A stretch of 64,000 nt of DNA from Diospyros lotus (taxonomy: Eukaryota; Streptophyta; Magnoliopsida; Ericales; Ebenaceae): the NCBI RefSeq assembly GCF_014633365.1, contig NC_068346.1, forward strand, positions 18,373,030 through 18,437,029, read 5' to 3'. Shown here one piece after another: positions 25,542 to 39,211 of this stretch. How positions within the stretch are numbered: position 1 is the stretch's first letter; every line of letters begins with the position of its first letter. A program made the translations under genes and the position numbers. The notes below the pieces were generated by a model that was not told the origin of the DNA, did not search any database, and saw nothing but the letters and a program-made list of their open reading frames with translations.

Positions 25542-28500
25542 ATGATAGATACGGGCAGTTTAGTGAATGTTATGTACAGGGGATGTTTTGACCAGATGGG
25601 ACTAGGGTCAGATCAGTTGATAACATCCCCAAAGCAGCTTTATGGTTTCACCGGTGAAGCAATAATTCCAACAAGACGTATAGGACTCCCACTCACGATT
25701 GGGGATTCGGATCTTCAGGCCACAGCCATGACGAACTTCCTTGTCATCGATAGTCCTTCTGCGCACAACGTCATCATGGGAAGGCCTGCCATGAACGACT
25801 TGAATCTAGTTGTCTCAACCAAAGCCCTAGCAATCAAGTTCCCAACTCCAAATGAGACTGAATGCATAAGGGGCGAGCAGTATTCGGCTAGATGCTGCTA
25901 TGAGGAGGCATTGAAAATAGGGCTCATAGGAAAAAAGATCAATATGGTCTCTGGAGGGGAAGTACGAGTCATCAGTAGCAGAGGAGTCAGTCATGACCTG
26001 GATCCGCATGAAGTGGACTGCGACCAAGCTGCCAGCCCAGCAGATGCGCTGGAAGACATTGTGGTCAGTGACATCGATGCTGAAAGATGTCTCAAGATGG
26101 GTAAGGGCCTTTCCCTTGAGGTAAAATCACAACTGACTGATTTTCTTAAAGCAAATTTAGATGTATTCAACAGGAACCATGAAGATGTGGAGGGAATAAA
26201 CCCAAACTTGATGCTACATTGACTTAATATCGATCCCAAACATAAGCCAGTTCCCCAGAAGAGGAGACCTATGACGGTTGAGCGTTACGCGGCCTTGAAA
26301 GAAGAGGTAGACAAACTCTTGGCCAACAAATTTATCAAGGAGGCCCATTATCTGACTTGGGTGGCGAACCCGGTCCTTGTGAAGAAGAAAAAGGGAAAGT
26401 GGAGGACCTATGTTGACTTCACATATTTGAATAAAGCATACCCAAATGATAGTTTCCCTCTCCCCAAAATAGACTAGCTCGTGGATACAACAGCTGGTCA
26501 CCAGCTTCTCAGCTTCATGGATGCTTATTCGGGGTACAACCAGATTCCTATGAAACCCAAATATGAGGAGCATGCATCGTTTGTCACGGATCGAGGGCTA
26601 TATTGCTACAAGGTAAAGCCCTTCTGGCTGAAGAATGCAGGAGCAACCTACCAGCGCCTGGTTAATATGATGTTTGGGGACTTGATCGGGAAAACCATGG
26701 AGGTATACGTGGATGATATGCTGGTAAAATTCAGGCAAGTCGCAGACCACATCCGCGACCTAGAGGAAGCGTTCCAGGTTCTGAGGAAGTATCAGATGAA
26801 ACTAAATCCGCTCAAGTGCTCATTCGGTGTAGCTTCTGGGAATTTTTTAGGCTTCGTGGTGAATGAAAGAGGAATTGAGGCCAACCTCGAGAAGATCCAA
26901 GCTTTGTTAGACATGCGATTGCCTACCAAAATAAAGGAAGTGCAAAGCCTTAACGACCAGACTGCTGCCCTCAACAGGTTTGTCTCTAAAGCCTCTAATA
27001 AATCCATTCCCTTCTTTAATGTCTTAAAGTAGGCAAAGAATTTTTGATTGACGGAGGAATATGAAATCGCCTTCCAACAACAGAAGGAATATATGGGGCA
27101 GGCTCCCCTCATGTCCAAACCAAAGGAAGTAGAGGAGTTGATCGTCTACATGGGAGTGTCTCAGTATGCTATCAGTGCAACACTAGTACGAGAAGAAGAC
27201 TGGGCGCAGTACCCGATGTATTATATAAGCCACAAACTACTAGATGCTGAAATAAGGTACACCCCCATGGAGAAGCTTGCCTATTGCTTAATAGTTGCTT
27301 CAAGGAAATTGCGCCCTTATTTCCAGGCCCATCAGATTAGTATATTGACCAAGTATCTGCTGAAGCAGATCTTGTAGACGCTTGACTCGTCCAGCCATCT
27401 ACTCAAATGGGCCATTGAGCTCGCTCAGTTCAACATAGAGTATAAACCGAGGTCGACCATCAAAGGGTAGATGCTAGCAGATTTTATCACAGAATTTGAA
27501 AGCCCAGTGGAGGAGGAGCCCAACTCCTTAGGGACTACGACCTGGGAGTTATATGTGAATGGGTCTTTTAGCGAGTATGGAGCCGGAGCCGAAGCCAGCG
27601 TACTCCTGATAAGCCCGGAGGGACATAAAATCCCATATGCGCTAAGATTCAGCTTTAAAGCAACCAACAATGAGGCTGAGTACGAGGCGCTGCTAGTATG
27701 ACTCTGCTTGGCAAAAGAAGTAAAGGCAGAATGGCTGGCAATTTTCAATGACTCTCAGCTTGTCGTATGTCAAATACAAGGGGAGTATCAGGTGAAGGGC
27801 CTAAAAATGATAGCCTACCTCCAGAAAGTCCAAGACCTAATTCGCCTCTTTTAGGGGTGCGAGCTGAATCAAGTGCTAAGGAGCCAGAACTCTCATGCGG
27901 ATGCCCTCACTCGCTTAGCATCAATGGGAGATGCAGACACTTTGGGAGCCATTCCAGTGGAGTTCCTAGTAGCACCAAGAATGAAAGGACAAGGTGAGAC
28001 GTTAATAATCAAGCTGAGGCCAAATTCATGCATGAGGCCCATCGTTGACTATCTGCAAGAAGAAAAATTGTCAGGCGACCAGTCAAAAGCGTAACGTACA
28101 TGAGCTCGGGTAGCCAGATACTGCATTCACAATGACATGCTTTACAAAAGGGGGGTCTCAGCCCCATTGTTGAGATGCATCGATGAGCCGATTGCCAAAC
28201 AGTTCTCATGGAAATCCACACAAGTCATTGCGGCAATCACGCTGGGGGGGTATCCTTGGCTCAAAAGGCACTTCGCCAGGGGTTTTACTTACCCACCAAG
28301 AAACAAGACGCTACAAATCTAGTGAAGAGGTGCAACACATGCCAAAGATTTGTAAAGATACCGCGAGCTCCGCCTATCTATCTGCAGCAGATGAGCAACC
28401 CTTGGCCTTTTGCTATGTGGGGTATCGACCTGATTGGGCCGCTGCCTATAACTTGTGGTGGACGAAAGCATGCCATAGTGGTTGTCGATTACTTTACCAA

Positions 28501-29263
28501 ATGGGCGGAAGCAAAGGAACTCACACAGATATCCACGACAAAGGTAGAGAAGTTTGTGTGGAGCAATATCATTTGCAGATTCGGAATTTCTCAATAAATA
28601 GTCACAGATAATGGAACCCAATTCACCAGTTAGCAGTTCGTCCAGTTCTGCGAATCGCTAAGGATCTAGAAGAGCTTCACAGCCGTGGACCACCTGTAAG
28701 CCAACGGACAAGTCGAAGCTGTTAATAAAATAATCAAGCAAATATTAAAGACCAAGTTGGAGGCCAAAAATGGAGCCTGGGTGGACGAGGTACAAACAGT
28801 GTTTTAGGCCTATCGGACCACAACTCGTACCACCATAGGAGAAACTCCTTTCTCTATAGTTTATGGGCCTGAGACAATGATCCTGGTGGAGAATGAAGTG
28901 ATTAGTCAGTGCAGAGCCGCATTCGATCTCGAGGACAATGACCAACTATTGGCTACAAACCTTGATTTGCTTGAGGAGGCAAGGGAGCTAGCTCGCTTGA
29001 GAGTGGCAACCTATCAACAGCGGGTGTCAGGATATTACAACAGGAAGGTTCGAGTTCGATATTACAATGTTGGTGACCTTGTGCTGCGCCTTGTTGTCCC
29101 TAGAGCTCGCAAGGCCAGTGACGGGACATTAGGCCCGAACTGGGAAGGCTCCTATATTATCAAGGAAAACCTCAGCAACGGAACGTATCACTTGGCCGAC
29201 ATGGGTGGAGCCATTCTCCCACGAGCTTGGAACGCGGAGCACCTCAGACCGTATTTTCAATAA
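25542..29263 (+). pseudogene. Tat pol: PR, RT, RH, second RH, INT
   Basis: Frame 1 (25542 to about 28200): protease with IDTGS at 25545-25559; reverse transcriptase with YVDDM at 26706-26720; RNase H; then a second, archaeal-like RNase H (about 27471-27930) with NNEAEYEALL and HADALTRLAS, the hallmark of the Tat lineage. Its first catalytic Asp is changed: VNGS at 27555-27566 replaces the usual VDGS. A frameshift near 28200 moves the integrase to another frame: zinc-binding CNTCQRF, core GIDLIGPL, DNGTQF and QVEAVNK, and a C-terminal domain ending LRPYFQ at 29263. In-frame stops include 26221, 26475, 27375, 27468 and 27699. It is inactive. Confidence 0.9.
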
Positions 29264-29695
29264 GCAAACATCTCTCTTTCATGTGATATTGACTATTGAT
29301 TGATGTCTTGTTTCCACTTACTTTGCTTCATTAATGAATTTAGTATACGACTTACACGATATTAATGTCTTGTTTACTGCTGAAATCTTATTACATCCAC
29401 ATTTTGTTTGTTAAAAATAAGAGGCAGGAAGAAATTTAGGGTACGAGGGCTATGGTTTGCGAGCTGGAGCCCATTCAACTTGGCCTACGCCCCATGGCTT
29501 GAGGTTTATCTGAGCATTCACCTTAGTCCTCGCCCTAAACCATGCTCTGTCAGCTGAGAACCATTCCTCTTAACTTAATGTCATGGTTTGGAACCTGCTG
29601 AGCGACCACTTCCATTATTTAAAGGTAAGGGTTCACTAGCTGGGTTCCTTTCATCTTGACTCAAGTCACGGTCTGCGACTTTCCTAGGTGTTTCC
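29264..29695 (+). other. Tat post-pol spacer, left of CACTA insertion
   Basis: Non-coding sequence between the pol stop and the CACTA transposon; it continues at 39212-39764. No domain is visible. Confidence 0.5.
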
Positions 29696-30834
29696 CACTA
29701 CAAGAATTTCGGGTTTTAGCGACAGAATATTTCCGTCGCTAAAGCCCAAAAATCTATCACTAAACTGATTTAGCGACGGAACGTATCCTTTGCTAAAGTC
29801 CTCGTTGCTAAATTTTTGTAGCGATGGATCCGTCACCAAAATAGCGACAGATTAGAGACGAAAAATTTTTCGTCACTAAATGAAATTTTTTAAAATTTAA
29901 CGACGAAAAAATTTTCATCACCGATGCTGTAATTTTTTAAAAAAATTTAGCGTTTAGCGACGAAAATTAAAAAATAAAAATAATTATTTTATTAAAAATT
30001 AAAAATATTTAGCAACTATTAAAACATATAAAAAATTAAATAATTATTTAATTAAAAAAATAAAAAATTAGACTATTAAAACATACTAAAAAATTAAAAT
30101 AATTATTTCATTAAAGAATTTAAAAGAATATTTTAACGACAAAAATTCTTAGAAAATAAAACATTGAGAACTTGTAAACATTATGCCTTCAAAACCAACA
30201 AATTTTTAATTATCAATTAGAATTGATATTGAACTTGTAAACATTATTTTATTTAAATTTCTAATTATCAATTAGAAATTTAAATATTAATTGGATACTA
30301 TCTCCTAGCATAAATAATAACCAATGTTTAAATAAATAATAGCCAAGAAGAACATGGTTCACCATCAAAACAATTGTAACAAGACCATAACACGAATTAG
30401 ATAACAAATATGCATGATTCATTCTTGACAATTAACTCAATTCTAATGTTTGAATATTATTCATCAACTCAGTAGCATTTCTAGGCCAGCCCTTCAACAC
30501 ATGTTTTCAACATTCATCATGCAGACTATACATACAAAACAACCTTCTTTCATCTGATTCAATCAGAGCACTAAAGTCTAAATGGTTAATAAAAGCATTC
30601 AATTTCCATACAATACTGCATATAACATGGCATAATATGACTCATATAAACTTCATCACAAATACACAAATTCTAGCTTGCTAGTTCAAACTTCAAACCT
30701 CTACTCCACTCTACTTTCTTTGTTTCCACAACTTCACTTAAACTCAATAGGGTTTAACAGACAATTCCCAAGAATTTCAATAATATTACTTCTATAGTTT
30801 AACGTAACAAATGCAAGAATTCAAAATTGACACT

Positions 30835-33681
30835 TGACACAACATTTCCACGGGCATGTTATAATTTAGGAAATTTTGACTATATATATATATTTTTTTA
30901 ATAACTCATCATGATATAATTTCAAAATTTCCCTATTATCTGTCTATCATTAGCTTACTTACTCTGTATATGCTAGGCTAGGTAATCATCAATTGGGAAA
31001 GCAAGAATCAAACCTCAACATACCTCAAATCTTAATAATATTACATGATCGCCTCAACGAAATTAGTAATACAAGATTATTTGACAATAGTACTTAGTCA
31101 TTCAACATAACATGAAACATGACATAAGTTTTTTTTTTCCAACATTACTTGAAAACATAACATATCTTAACTTAAAGCATAACATAGCATGACTGATATA
31201 TGATCGGGTCCTTATACTGGAACTAAATGCAAAAATTAACTTCATAATGCCTTCCGTCTTTACATTTCATCCGCTTCTATGTCTTCCCTGCAAACCCCAT
31301 TTTAAACGTTTGAATGTTCCAGGGGTAAGACCCATATTAGATGATGAATCATCTAAGTAAGAGTACATCATAATGCAATGTATGAATGCAATGCACATAA
31401 CATCATAACTGTCATGTTTGGGTCGACTGCACCTTCAGATTACCCATCATTTTTACAATTTCCCTGCCAGACCGGGGTGTATGGTTGCAATCTTGGCAAA
31501 AGCAACAGCGCCCGCACCTAATCCCAAACCCATGCAACGTATGACCATGAATCTCATCGTGCTCATATGCATACTTTGTCATCAATACATGTAAATGCAA
31601 TCTTCATGATATATTCATATCAAGACATGACAACATGATAAAAACCATTTATATAAAATTAGGTTTTGGGGCGAACCACTTACAAGTCATTTTCATAAAC
31701 TAAATCTAGTTGAATGGTATTTCTTACCTTGCATAAAGACAATTTTGCCCCTAGCATAATTTTGCCTCAAAATTCGCATCGAACTTCCAGTCATACTCAA
31801 TTATGAACCTTGACGTACCCTGAGCATCATAATTACTTAAGAAAATCAAATTTCTAATTTTCTCTAATTTTCCTAATTTCTCTTATTTCCTCCTATTATT
31901 TCCTCAAGATTATGAAATAAATACTTACTCATAAAATTTTCTCAACTTCTCTTCACAATAATTCCTAAAACGATATTCCTAAGCCCCAGAAATTCCCTAA
32001 TAATTTTTAGAATCCATGTTCTATTTATTTCTCAATTTCTCTTTGATTTTCAAGCATTTATTGACTCAAAAATCCATAATAAATATCAATCATGCATTTC
32101 TCTTATAATTTCATCATCAAAAATTCTAAAATATCATTATCATATTTTTGTAATTTTTTGAAGAAATGTTTGAAAATAATTCACCTTCCTACGAAGCGAT
32201 TCGGTATTTTTTTATACTACGACGAAGCCTTAGTTTATGTATCCAACAACGCCTTTTGCCATAAATTTTTACACGAACTACTAAACCCAGCCTATAGGAT
32301 TTTTCTATGAATTTTTTGATATTTTTCTCTATATTTTTTTTCCTATTTCTTTCTTTCTTTTTTTCAAATCTCTTTCACTCTCAAATATTTCTTTCTTACA
32401 ATCTTTTTCTTTCTAATTCAAGTCCTCCAACCTTTCAAGTTTTCTCTATTTATAGAAGGTTGAATTAAGCTTAGCATAATTGTAGTGACCCACTATCTTT
32501 AATTATTTTGTCACATTTCTTAATTATTTTCCACTAAATCTCACTTGATGATGGTTTTTGGGACCGACCACTACATGCCACCTCTGCGAATGGACCTCAG
32601 GAATCGGACCTCGGACTTGGCGATGTCGGACCTCGGTGACAGGACCTACAAGACAACGGAGTGGCGGGGCTAGGGTCCCCCGGGGTGGACTCCGACGCTC
32701 AAATTAGTAGAGTAAATGTAAGTCGTAAAAATGTAAGAGCTGTGGAACTTGGCCTACCTGGTGAGGATCCTTGTCATTTTATATGCAGACCCGTTACGTG
32801 GTGCCCAGGATAAACCCGTGTTGAGCGGGGGCACGACTCCCGAGAATCTCGGTCAAGGTGGAACGGGTCTTGCGACCCGACCCGGATTTCTCGGGCTCCG
32901 CTCCGGATTGTTGACTTGCCACGTGTCAGTCTCTCAAGCGATCCACGTGGTGGGTAAGACTGTTGGCGCGTAGGGGTATTTTAGTAATTTTAGGCGGTGC
33001 CACATCATCACTCATAATCTTTAATTATTTGTCCACACCCTACTTTGTCTTCCACATTTCTCAATTATTTCACCCATTATGTTTGATTATTTGTTCACAC
33101 CCTACTTTGTCTCCCACATTTCTCAATTATTTCACCCATCATTTTTAATTATTTTGTCACATTTCTTAATTATTTTTCAGTAAATGTCACCCATAATATT
33201 TAATTTTTTACCCACACCCTACTTTGTCTCCCATATTTCTCAATTATTTCACCAATTATCTTTGACTATTTGTTCACACCTTACTTTGTCTCCCATATTT
33301 CTCAATTATTTTACCCATCATCTTTAATTATTTTGTCACCTTAATTATTTTTCACTAAATCTTCTTTCGAATAGATTATTTTTTTATTTAATTTATTAAT
33401 TTTAACCCCCACTTTCTTAATCTACTAACTCTAAGCCCATTTACTTAGTCTTTCTTTTTTTCTACTTAGCCCACTAGCTCTAAGCCCATTTACTTAACCT
33501 TTCCTTTTCAATTTAGCCCACTAACTATAAGCTCATTTACTTAGCCTTTTCTTTTTCAACTTAGCCCACTAACTCTAAGCCCATTAGTTTTCTCAATTAT
33601 AATCTCTAATGGATATCAAAAATATTTTAAATACAAAAAAAAAATTAATTATTATTATTCTCAAAATACTAAGATATTACA
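30835..33681 (-). mobile_element. Solo LTR (family A), inverted, inside the CACTA element
   Basis: On the minus strand it starts TGTAATATCTTAGTATTTTG and matches the solo LTR at 22096-24500 over its length, including the tandem array, the hairpin (31337-31356) and the AAACGTTTGAATGTTCC box (31304-31320). The distal end is diverged and its boundary is approximate; I found no target duplication. Without its own 462 bp insertion it is about 2.4 kb. Confidence 0.8.
32546..33007. mobile_element. 462 bp solo LTR-like insertion inside solo LTR A'
   Basis: It begins TGATGATGG and ends GCCACATCA, so the termini TGATG/CATCA are inverted. The exact 5 bp duplication TCACT lies at 32541-32545 and 33008-33012. 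Its composition is CG-rich, unlike the AT-rich host LTR, and the host sequence joins cleanly when it is removed. TG...CA with a 5 bp duplication fits a solo LTR; the family and orientation are unknown. Confidence 0.8.
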
Positions 33682-34770
33682 GCAGGGACTGAAGCTGGTG
33701 GCTTGGTATCTTCCGTATTTAAAGTATATATATACATATATACACACAGAGAATATATGTACATATACCTTTGAGGCGTCGAACGCGTCTTATTAATATT
33801 AAACAATAATCAGAATAAAAACAATCTAACAAAACAATTATGGCTGCAAAACTAAAATGGCAATCGGCTGCTATTAGTTACAATCAATCAGGTTTAAGAA
33901 AATAAATATAAAATAGGAGTAGTGATGAAAAAAAAAAAGGTGTAATCTAAAAATTAATATTAAACAATAATCAGAATAGAAACAATCTAACAAAGCAATT
34001 ATGGCTGTAGAATTTTATAAATGGCAATCGGATGCTATTGGTGACAATTCAACAAGTTTATAAATATACACATGCGTCTTATTTTATTCAATTTATAACT
34101 TGAAACCAAAACAAACTATAATTTTATAGTTCGATTTTGTTTGGTTTCACCAATAAAAAATCAAAACTCTAACCTTTAATCCTAAAAAATCTCCTAAATC
34201 ATATAAAATCTAAATACAATTTAGCCTTTCTATTTGCAATTCATATATATTCTTCATTACTCATTAGTTGCCCATGATTATTTTTTCTTTCAAATAAAAA
34301 ACAGACCTAACCTACATATTTAATTGAGAAAACATTATCACTTCACATTCTATTTGAATTATAGCCAATAAATCGATCACTTATAATAACTACACATACT
34401 CAAATTTCATTATTCCATCTTTTGATTGTATTGAATATTATTGAATTCAATAATATAAATTCCAGCAATCATATATTATTGAATGACGATCTAGAACATA
34501 CATACATTCCATCTAGTTTAGATTTCACCATTTCAAAATGCTCATTCGCCATCTTAAAACAACACTACCATTTCTACAGTAAAAATATAGAAAATAAAAT
34601 AACTATAAGTTGGAAGCGAAACAACAAACGAACCTCTCCAGCTACGGATCGAGTGCAAGCGAGCAAGCCAGAGGCGAGGACGAGGGTGAGGCAGCGAGCA
34701 AGGGGCTATATCGACAGCGAGGATAAGGGCGAGGGCGAGGCAATGAGCGAGAGGCGAGGGCGAGAGCGAG
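33682..34770. other. CACTA interior, AT-rich then purine-rich
   Basis: AT-rich sequence contains an imperfect duplication: CAATTATGGCTG and ATGGCAATCGG recur at about 33836-33870 and 33998-34030. From 34660 a GCGAGG-type purine minisatellite starts and resumes after the solo LTR at 36784. No gene is visible. Confidence 0.5.
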
Positions 34771-36783
34771 CCATATTTTCAATCCACTAGGTGGCTATGT
34801 TTAACGTTTACAACACCTAAGCATTATTGGAAATCCTTTACTAACGGAAGCAATGACCGAACCTGAGAGCTTACATAGTTAGGATTTCCATGAGTTTTTA
34901 AGGATGCATACATATGCTTAGGTGACTTCCAAATATCTTAGCAACTGTTCACAATAGACCACTATGACATAATTGTGACATCATGAACACATGTATACCC
35001 ACACACAAGTAGAAGGAACACCAAACACAATCCTTCAATTTTAAGATGTATCCATTCAAACAACAGTTATTCCCCAACCACAGCATAACCTTCTTAAGAT
35101 CAAAGAAATAAGTGAAACATACAACTCCCACACTCTTATAGGGTTTAATAGTACATCACTTGAGACATATGTTTACAGCACTTTAAGTTAGATAAAATGA
35201 AAATTAAGTCTTGGCCACCTCATTTCCGGTTCTTCTGTTGGACTCCCCAGTACCTGGCACATCTACCATACTTGGAACGTGGAATGTTCCAGGGGTATCA
35301 AACACCCAAGTTAGATATTAACATCTAAGTGAGATGGTTCAAAAGTAATAATGCGTGCAGATGTAAAATGAAACGTGAGAATGAAGTCTCCTCAAACACC
35401 TTAGTCCACTGAGGCACGTGATTGGAGTTAAATGTCCTTAACCCCTCCGAGGGCACCGGACTCCTTAGCCCCACTGAGGGCACTAGATTCCTTCCCCAAA
35501 TCACCACTCTCGTCTCATCAACCATCCACAACACCGAAGATGCATGCAGGAACGAAGAAATATGCTTTAACAAAGAGAAGCATGAAGTGTATGCCACAAT
35601 CATCACACAAATGAACCAACATATGACCATTATGGAGTTTATTGGATGCAAGAACCACTCACCTTGCCAGTTTACCTTTCGGAGTTACTGTTCACAGGGT
35701 ATCGGCCTTGGTTTTGTTGCAGTTACAGAAATTTCATGTCACCAAATCAAAATATGTTTATATAGGGTTCTAGGGAATTAAAAGATGAGTATTGCATAAA
35801 AATTTCAGGGAAAAAGGAATTCTCACGCACCCGCACACTCCCCTAGAAGGGTGGCCACATGCTGCCTCATTTCCTGTTACGGATTTTGCAACCTAAAATT
35901 AAAAATGCTATAACTTGCTCATTTTTGCTCCGATTCGCTCTCCATTTGAACCTACAGACTCCCCTTTTCGTGCTCTACGACCTTAAGAAAAGAAAATTGG
36001 CTTACCTCTTTGATTTCTTTTCTGTTTTTGCTGCTTTTCGACCAGCTATCTCTATCTTCCCTTCTTTGATTTTTCTTTGGATTTCTTGCACTTGTTTTCT
36101 TTCTTACATTTTAGCTTCACGTGGCCTCTCCATCTCCTCTTTATATAGCCTCTCAAATCCCAAATCTTTAAGATATCTCTTAGCCCTTAAGTTACCTCAT
36201 TTTCTACCCTAGTAATAATTACAATCTTTGATTTTTTCCTTCTTTGATTCTATCTTTCAAAGCAAGTCTCCATTCTTTCCAATCACAAGCCTCCAAATAC
36301 ACCCCCACGTGGCTTTTAAGATAAGCACTATTATCTTCTTCTTTTGCAAGCCAATCCTAGTCTTCCAAGTTATGTCATCTTAGACTTTTAGGGTAAAATC
36401 AATCATTACAACCATTCTTCCTTGAGACTTTAGGGTAAATCCAATCCTATCTCTCCAACTCATGTCTTCTAGGATAAGGAATCATTATTGCATTCATTCC
36501 CTTTAGTTGGAAACAAGCTAACCCTTTTACAAGTTGTGATATTTGCACTTAGGTCCGGTTTAATGTCCTAAAATTGTTTCTGTTTACACTTTAGCTCTAA
36601 ACTTCCATTGGAAACACTTTAATCATAAGATCCTATCTTGTTAATTCTTTTCCTAGATACTTCTGACCTCATTTTCACATTTGCAATTCAATAGAATTAA
36701 AGATTTCTCTCATTCCCCTAAATTAAAATACCATTTACTTTATTACAACATCCAAGTTTTATATTAAATTCTGGGGTATTACA
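34771..36783 (-). mobile_element. Solo LTR (family C) in the CACTA purine minisatellite
   Basis: On the minus strand it starts TGTAATACCCCAG. GCGAG flanks both sides (34766-34770, 36784-36788), but the surrounding DNA is itself GCGAG-rich, so this duplication is weak evidence. The box GGAACGTGGAATGTTCC (35274-35290) and a hairpin TTAGAT...ATCTAA (35311-35328) relate it to the other chromovirus LTRs here. The left terminus CCATATTTT is non-canonical and may be a few bases off. Confidence 0.7.
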
Positions 36784-38340
36784 GCGAGAGGCTAGATCAA
36801 GGGTGAGCCAGTGAGTGAGGGCGAGAGGCGAGAGGCGAGAGTGAGGGCGAGGGCAAGAGCAAGGGCTAGGGCGAGTGTGAGAGATCGAACCAAAGAGAGG
36901 CAAAGATCGAGAGAAAATGAGGACGCAGAGAAGGGAGAAGGGTTTCTGGGGGGAGGGAAAGAGGAAGCAGGGAAGAAGGGTTTTACGGGGGGAAGGAAAG
37001 AGGCGGGGAGAAGGATTCCCCGCCTCTTTCATTGATAAAATTTATGTAATATTAAAATTATTAAAATAATAATTATTTTTTTTAATTGATAAAATTGATA
37101 TTAATGTAAAATTATAATAATGAATAAAATTATGATAATTATTAAATAATTTAAATAATCATTTATTATAATCATTTAAAATGTCATAATAAAATAATTT
37201 AAATCATTGCATTTCAAATTAATATTAATTTAAAAATATACTTATATTATAAATATAATAATTATAATAAATTAATTTGATATATTAGATTATTTATTAT
37301 TAATTATTTACATCAAATAATTAATTTTTTTATAAATAATATTTACATTAAATGAAGACCACAGAATATCTACAAATTATCAGTATAGATCTCGAGTTTC
37401 ACAAAAAAAATAATGAGACAAATCTTGTAAACAACAAAAAATAAAATTAAAAATTAAAAAAATAATAAATTTTAAAAACTAACGATATACTGTCATACAA
37501 AGAGGTCAAACGATGATTAACAAAACAACGAAAAGATGATATTTAATAACATGAGGTAATTTGTTGCAACACAACCTAATGGTGTGAGGAAAGAGATAAT
37601 GGCGATGGTGACAAGTGATCAATAGTTGACTAACAAATACTGGCAAAGAAGAAAGAGAGATCTAGATTAAAATTTTTAAATTTATATGAAATATATTTAT
37701 TTTTTCTTGTTTAACATTAACGTTTTATACATAACACATGTACTTCAAAAATAAAAATTAACCCCTTATAGTTTTTTTATAATATAACTATTAAGGGAGA
37801 AAATCATTCTATATTTTCGTCCTAAAACCATTTCGAATTTATCTCGATACTCCCTTATCCTGCTCATTTTAACAAACGTTACCTAAATATATTAAATAAA
37901 TATTTTTATATATATATTTTTTATTTTTTAACAAAAATAACACATGTCACTTCTCTAGTTGTTTATTATGAATGACTTAATTAAACGTTTAATTGTTTCA
38001 TTTTTATATAATTCTCCTATTTATAAAGAGAAAGAGATTGACAAGATAAGTCCTAGACTTCTTTCTATATAATGTAATCCCACGATATTGTTTCATTTTT
38101 ATTCTTAAGCACATGAAATATATTAATTGATGTATTTAGAATTTAGTAATATTATTATTTTTAAAGTTAACATATTTATTTAAATTTTATAAATTAATTT
38201 TTTTATATTCATCTCATGTTTAAATGTATATTTAATTTTTTAAATACACATTAATATATTTAATTTTTTATAAAATTTAATATTTATATATTTAAATATT
38301 CATCCCAAATTTAAATAGTTATAAATTAATTGAATAAAAA
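36784..38340. other. CACTA interior, right part
   Basis: It opens with the second half of the GCGAGG purine minisatellite (to about 36900) and a GGGGGGAGGGAAAG run near 36945. After 37030 it is AT-rich with no coding signal. The open frame 36811-37035 merely translates the minisatellite. Confidence 0.5.
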
Positions 38341-38434
38341 ATAAAAAATTAAATTTAGCGACGGATTGAATTTTTCGTCGCTAAATCAGCGACAAATTTG
38401 GATAATCCATCGCTAACTTTAATTTTTTATTTTT

Positions 38435-38850
38435 TTGTTATTTAAACTAATATCAAATTTTAATTTTTTTATTTTTAAATTTAGTTCCGTCACTAAAGTT
38501 ATTTTCGTCACTATATTTTAATAACATAAAATTTAAAATTTAAATTTAAATTTTTAGTGAGGAAATAGTTTTTCGTAGCTAAAATTAGCAATAGAATATT
38601 AAATCCATCACAAAAATTAATTTTTCATTTTTTTATTTTTTTGTTATTTAAACTAATATTAAAATTAATTTTTTTATTTTTAAATTTAGTTCCATCACTA
38701 AAGTTATTTTCGTCACTATATTTTAATAACATAAAATTTAAAATTTAAATTTAATTTTTTAGTGAGGAAATAGTTTTTCGTAGCTAAAATTAGCAATAGA
38801 ATATTAAATCCATCACAAAAATTAATTTTTCATTTTTTTATTTTTTTGCT
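38435..38850. repeat. Tandem duplication of about 206 bp in CACTA right end
   Basis: Two consecutive copies start TTGTTATTTAAACTAATAT at 38435 and 38641, and a third partial copy starts at 38846. Each unit includes TTTCGTCACTATATTTT, so the subterminal repeat grew by tandem duplication. Confidence 0.85.
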
Positions 38851-39211
38851 ATTTAAACTAATATTAAAATTAATTTTTTTATTTTAAAATTTAGGGATGG
38901 AATTTATTTTCCGTTGCCACTATTTGTGACAGATTATAAATTTCGTCGCAAAAATTAGGAACAGAAAATAAATTCCGTCGCTATATAAAAATTTATTTTT
39001 TATTTTTGTAATTATTGAAATTTAGCCACGGAAATCATGCTCTGTCGCTAAAATTAGCAACAAATTATTTTTTTCGTTGCTAAAAATATAATTTTTAAAA
39101 ATATTTTCATTTTGTTAGCGACGAAATTTTTTTCTGTCGCTAAATTCTGTTATTAATCCTCACAAAAAAAAAATTCGCAATCCGTCGCTAAATGTCGAAT
39201 TTCTTGTAGTG

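Larger units (their letters stand above)
29696..39211. mobile_element. CACTA (En/Spm-type) transposon, non-autonomous, nested
   Basis: It begins CACTACAAGAATTTCG and ends CGAATTTCTTGTAGTG, giving near-perfect inverted termini of 14-16 bp. Both ends carry subterminal TTTAGCGACGG/CCGTCGCTAAA repeats (29712-29960 and 38355-39190), as CACTA elements do for transposase binding. Flanking TCC and CCC are a candidate 3 bp duplication with one mismatch. About 4.6 kb remains once the solo LTRs at 30835-33681 and 34771-36783 are removed. No transposase reading frame is visible, so it is non-autonomous or decayed. Confidence 0.88.

Noticed and set aside
35422..35781. 119-codon plus-strand open frame in solo LTR C
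   Set aside because: No domain, antisense to the LTR, with a composition like its surroundings.
36784..36788. GCGAG as firm proof of target duplication for solo LTR C
   Set aside because: The surrounding minisatellite repeats GCGAG many times, so a match is expected by chance; kept only as weak support.
36811..37035. Arg-Ala repeat open frame
   Set aside because: A direct translation of the GCGAGG minisatellite.
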